This document shows positions 61,640-64,000 of a DNA stretch of 64,000 bases, piece by piece. How positions within the stretch are numbered: position 1 is the stretch's first letter; every line of letters begins with the position of its first letter. Below the pieces are notes generated by a model, which saw only the letters and a program-made list of their open reading frames with translations, did not search any database and was not told where the DNA came from. A program made the translations under genes and the position numbers. Source of the DNA: Mesorhizobium escarrei (GTDB lineage Bacteria > Pseudomonadota > Alphaproteobacteria > Rhizobiales > Rhizobiaceae). The DNA lies in contig NZ_CAKXZT010000140.1 in assembly GCF_935825525.1 (NCBI RefSeq), forward strand, positions 1 to 64,000. Reading direction: 5' to 3'.

Positions 61640-61914
61640 GGTCGTATCTTTCCCTTCGGCACGCGGACCCGCCGGAAAACAGCAACGATCTCCTCGCGGC
61701 TGCATTCGACGGCGCCTAGCCGCACCGCACGGTCGCGCTCGAAGCCGGTTATGTCATAATGCGGCGCCGATGTCTTCGGCGGCCCCTGATAGGACGAGCG
61801 CTTGATGCCGAGCTGTGCTGCAAAACGATGCAGCTCATCGGTGTCGTCGGCCAGCAGATGACACCAGCGGTGGCCGACCCATTTCCAGATCGCCGCGTCG
61901 ACATAGACCGCCAT
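61636..61914 (-). CDS. DUF4031 domain protein
   Basis: A 92-residue protein beginning MAVYVDAAIWKWVGHRWCHLL, the DUF4031 opening; the SSYQGPPKTSAPHYDIT segment carries conserved Gln and His. Function unknown. The stop overlaps the start of the LysE-like gene by four bases, a coupling that ties it to that exporter. Confidence 0.85.
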   Translation of the reverse strand: MAVYVDAAIWKWVGHRWCHLLADDTDELHRFAAQLGIKRSSYQGPPKTSAPHYDITGFERDRAVRLGAVECSREEIVAVFRRVRVPKGKIRP

Positions 61915-61985
61915 AAGGCTTGCCGCACTCCTTCATCTTGCGCCGACCAGCGGAGCCGCAGCTCACCCGCAGCCGAGATCCAACG

Positions 61986-63284
61986 TTAGCGATGATAGAA
62001 AGGATTCGGATAGAAAATGAAGCCGCCGGCGGCTTCGAGTTCGGCTACTCTCGTGGTGACAGCCGCCTGCATGCGGCTGTGCAGTTCGGCGAGCGCGTCG
62101 TCGATCGAGCCAGGAAAGGCGTGCAATCCCAACGGCTCCGGCACCCGGATATGCGCGCAACGCGGCCCGGCCGGTTGCGGCACGAAGCGATTGATCGTGT
62201 CGCGCAGCGTGCCCTTGCAATAGTCGTTACGAATGCGCTTCAGATGCTCTGCGATCTCCTCTTGCGTGATACGCGGGTTGGCTGAGACCCACGGTCCGAC
62301 GCGTTGGAGACGCTGGATCGTGTCCGCCAGCGAGCGGATCTGTTTTTGTTGCTCGGCGTCGCCGGTGCCTTCCCGCACCCAGCGGCGCGACCGGCGCAGA
62401 AGCTGGGCGATCTCGCTGGCGCCGGGATCGACCGATATACCCTCCCCCAGGCGCAGGCTCAGCTCGAGCAGCAGTTGCTTCTGACGCGTAGCGTACGAAG
62501 CCCGCTCGTCGGGCGCCCTGCCGCAGGCAATCTCATCGCGCGACAGCAGCGTCGCATAGATATGGTGGATGCGCTCCGGCAGCGTATCGGCGGAACGGCA
62601 TTCGACCTTCAGACTTTTCTCGACATAGGCGCATTCCTGCGCCAGCGCCGGCTCGACATTTTTGGTGAAGGCGAGCTTCCAGACAACCGGCGCGATCCAG
62701 ACTTCGAAATCCTGATCTGTGGCGCGACCGCGTTTGAGCGCGTCGAACCCCATCTCGACCGCCCCCGGAAGGAGCGGACCGACGACATTGGCATGCCAGC
62801 CGACGCCGCCTTCAGGGTGCAAGAGAACAGCATGCCCTTTCAGCGCCCAGGCGATCGAGTGTTCCTTGGCAGCACCGCTGTTGCCGGGTATCTGGGCGAT
62901 CAGATTGTTGGCCAGCCAGAATTTCTGCATGATCCGGCCGAGGCCGTTGACGACGCCATGCGTGGCCCAGGATGCCGCGAGCGGACTGACCCGCGAGACG
63001 ATCTCCTTGTCGATCATCCAGTCGGTAAAGAATTCCGGATGGTTGGGCGTGATGAACGTCGCCTTGCCTGCGCCGCAACAGGCCTTCAGCCGTTGCCGGT
63101 CGTCGTCGGGAAAGTCGATATGGCGGACATTGGCGACACCACGCAATCCGGCCACGCGGTTGAACGGCAACAGATCGCGAAACACGGGAATGCCACGCAG
63201 CATGACGACCCGGTTGACGACAGTCATGATCCTGATCAGCGCCGGATTAGGCGTCGGCGCCACGAACACGTCGATTTTGCTCAA
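61986..63284 (-). CDS. PlsC-like phospholipid/glycerol acyltransferase
   Basis: A 432-residue protein. FITPNHPEFFTDW (about 76-88) is an NHxxxxD acyltransferase motif and LLHPEGGVGWH (about 155-165) is the second conserved block, where lyso-PA acyltransferases have EGTR. The C-terminal half is helical and not recognised. No membrane helix is obvious. Length is nearly twice that of PlsC, so the substrate is open: lysophospholipid, ornithine lipid or another lipid. It stands 100 bases from the eipB-like gene on the same strand. Confidence 0.65.
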   Translation of the reverse strand: MSKIDVFVAPTPNPALIRIMTVVNRVVMLRGIPVFRDLLPFNRVAGLRGVANVRHIDFPDDDRQRLKACCGAGKATFITPNHPEFFTDWMIDKEIVSRVSPLAASWATHGVVNGLGRIMQKFWLANNLIAQIPGNSGAAKEHSIAWALKGHAVLLHPEGGVGWHANVVGPLLPGAVEMGFDALKRGRATDQDFEVWIAPVVWKLAFTKNVEPALAQECAYVEKSLKVECRSADTLPERIHHIYATLLSRDEIACGRAPDERASYATRQKQLLLELSLRLGEGISVDPGASEIAQLLRRSRRWVREGTGDAEQQKQIRSLADTIQRLQRVGPWVSANPRITQEEIAEHLKRIRNDYCKGTLRDTINRFVPQPAGPRCAHIRVPEPLGLHAFPGSIDDALAELHSRMQAAVTTRVAELEAAGGFIFYPNPFYHR

Positions 63285-63383
63285 CCCACCCCCCGATCGA
63301 TCCCTCGGCGTAGAGGTTGAAATGCAATTGCGGCGTGTTCAAGTCATTCGCCGCCGCCTTGCGGGCGTGGCTAACCCAAGGCT

Positions 63384-64000
63384 CTATTTCGACGGACAGG
63401 GTTTCGTCTGATCGAACAGCGAAAGATTGACCAGCTTGCCGGTCATCGAGAAGTCGTTGTAGTCCATGAGGAGGTCGCGCGTGATGCCGTTCTCATGCAG
63501 CTTGAAGCTGATCCGGTATTCCGGCACCTCCTCGCCTGACTTGTCGGTGCTGTCGAAATAGGCGATGTCGACTGGCCAGTATTTGTCGCTGGCGAGTTTT
63601 GCCAGTGCCGGCACTTCCGGATCGGCCTTGTCGGCATCGGATTTCTTGCCGACGACGACGGTGGTGGTCATCACCTTGTTGGCATCTTCCGAACCGTCGA
63701 ACAGGTTGGTTTCGTAGAAATTTTCGCCCTTTTCGGCCTTGTCGATCAGTTCGACCAGATGCTGTGTCGGAAACTGGGTGGCCGGCAGTTCGACGCTGCT
63801 CTTCTCCGGCTTGTCGATATCGACCTTGAGGCGGTTTGTCTCCTTCGTCGCGGTGCCCTTGACCTCCTTGTCGAGAGTCTGGTCGACGAAGGATTTTGTC
63901 ACGAACGAGAAGGTCTTGCCTTCGGCGTCCTCGAAGGTGGTCGTCTGCTGGTCGGTCAGCCTTGTATTCTCGTTGGTGACGATCTGGGTGACGAAACGGA
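63384..64000 (-). CDS. eipB: EipB/DUF1849-type cell-envelope integrity protein, C-terminal part
   Basis: The frame is open to the window edge; about 205 C-terminal residues are visible, the signal peptide and first part lie outside. The visible part has FVTQIVTNENTRLTDQQTTT, GKTFSFVTKSFVDQ, LPATQFPTQHL and a TKPCP end. DUF1849/EipB is a periplasmic beta-spiral protein needed for envelope integrity in Brucella. The single visible Cys near the C-terminus fits the conserved disulfide of the family. The symbol is given on this likeness. Confidence 0.78.
   Translation of the reverse strand, partial: RFVTQIVTNENTRLTDQQTTTFEDAEGKTFSFVTKSFVDQTLDKEVKGTATKETNRLKVDIDKPEKSSVELPATQFPTQHLVELIDKAEKGENFYETNLFDGSEDANKVMTTTVVVGKKSDADKADPEVPALAKLASDKYWPVDIAYFDSTDKSGEEVPEYRISFKLHENGITRDLLMDYNDFSMTGKLVNLSLFDQTKPCPSK

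Overview
The window looks like a chromosomal segment of a Mesorhizobium-like alphaproteobacterium (Rhizobiales, Phyllobacteriaceae). GC content is high. The right two thirds hold the conserved rhizobial block rpsB-tsf-pyrH-frr-uppS-cdsA-rseP-bamA-lpxD-fabZ-lpxA-lpxI-lpxB, then gltA, gltX, comEC, lexA, moeA, moaC, trpC, trpD, ppiD, tpiA, secG and pyrG. Two pieces of regulatory DNA fit this placement: an alphaproteobacterial SOS box (GAAC-N7-GAAC) in front of lexA, and dispersed palindromic repeats of a type common in Mesorhizobium intergenic regions.

Layout. (1) 1-3.5 kb: an accessory edge with the N-terminal part of a family 9 pectate lyase, a decayed gene scrap and a frameshifted IS1380-family transposase. 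(2) 3.5-13.2 kb: a glycan-modification island. A methyltransferase on + is followed by a minus-strand run: sugar nucleotidyltransferase, PLP aminotransferase, initiating phosphoglycosyltransferase and LegB-like 4,6-dehydratase. After a hairpin-rich 750-bp gap come an ATP-grasp ligase, a calcineurin-like phosphoesterase, a FemAB-type acyltransferase and a polysaccharide deacetylase-like protein. (3) 13.7-17.2 kb: a NarL-type response regulator, an HWE-type PAS sensor kinase and a LuxR-type regulator. (4) 17.3-29.7 kb: a storage and osmolyte module (GT4 glycosyltransferase, glycogen-debranching-like enzyme, membrane-anchored OtsA, OtsB), a MacAB-like export system with a divergent TetR regulator and a palindromic operator, and two pseudogenes. 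Near-identical DUF982 genes sit at both ends of this section. (5) 29.9-64 kb: the housekeeping block, ending in an acyltransferase and the C-terminal part of an EipB-like envelope protein.

How the genes fit together. Nucleotidyltransferase, dehydratase and aminotransferase would make an activated 4-amino-4,6-dideoxy sugar, and the phosphoglycosyltransferase would load it onto a lipid carrier. ATP-grasp and FemAB proteins are plausible agents for acylating or aminoacylating that amino group. This is inference, and it is the best candidate here for an undescribed pathway. The housekeeping block covers translation, UTP/CTP supply, lipid A synthesis, outer-membrane assembly and phospholipid synthesis.

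Several genes carry frameshifts: the IS1380 transposase, a methyltransferase, an OmpR-type regulator, comEC and a LysE transporter. Three of the breaks fall in G/C runs, so base-calling error must be excluded before decay or phase variation is claimed. No tRNA, rRNA, CRISPR array or riboswitch was recognised.
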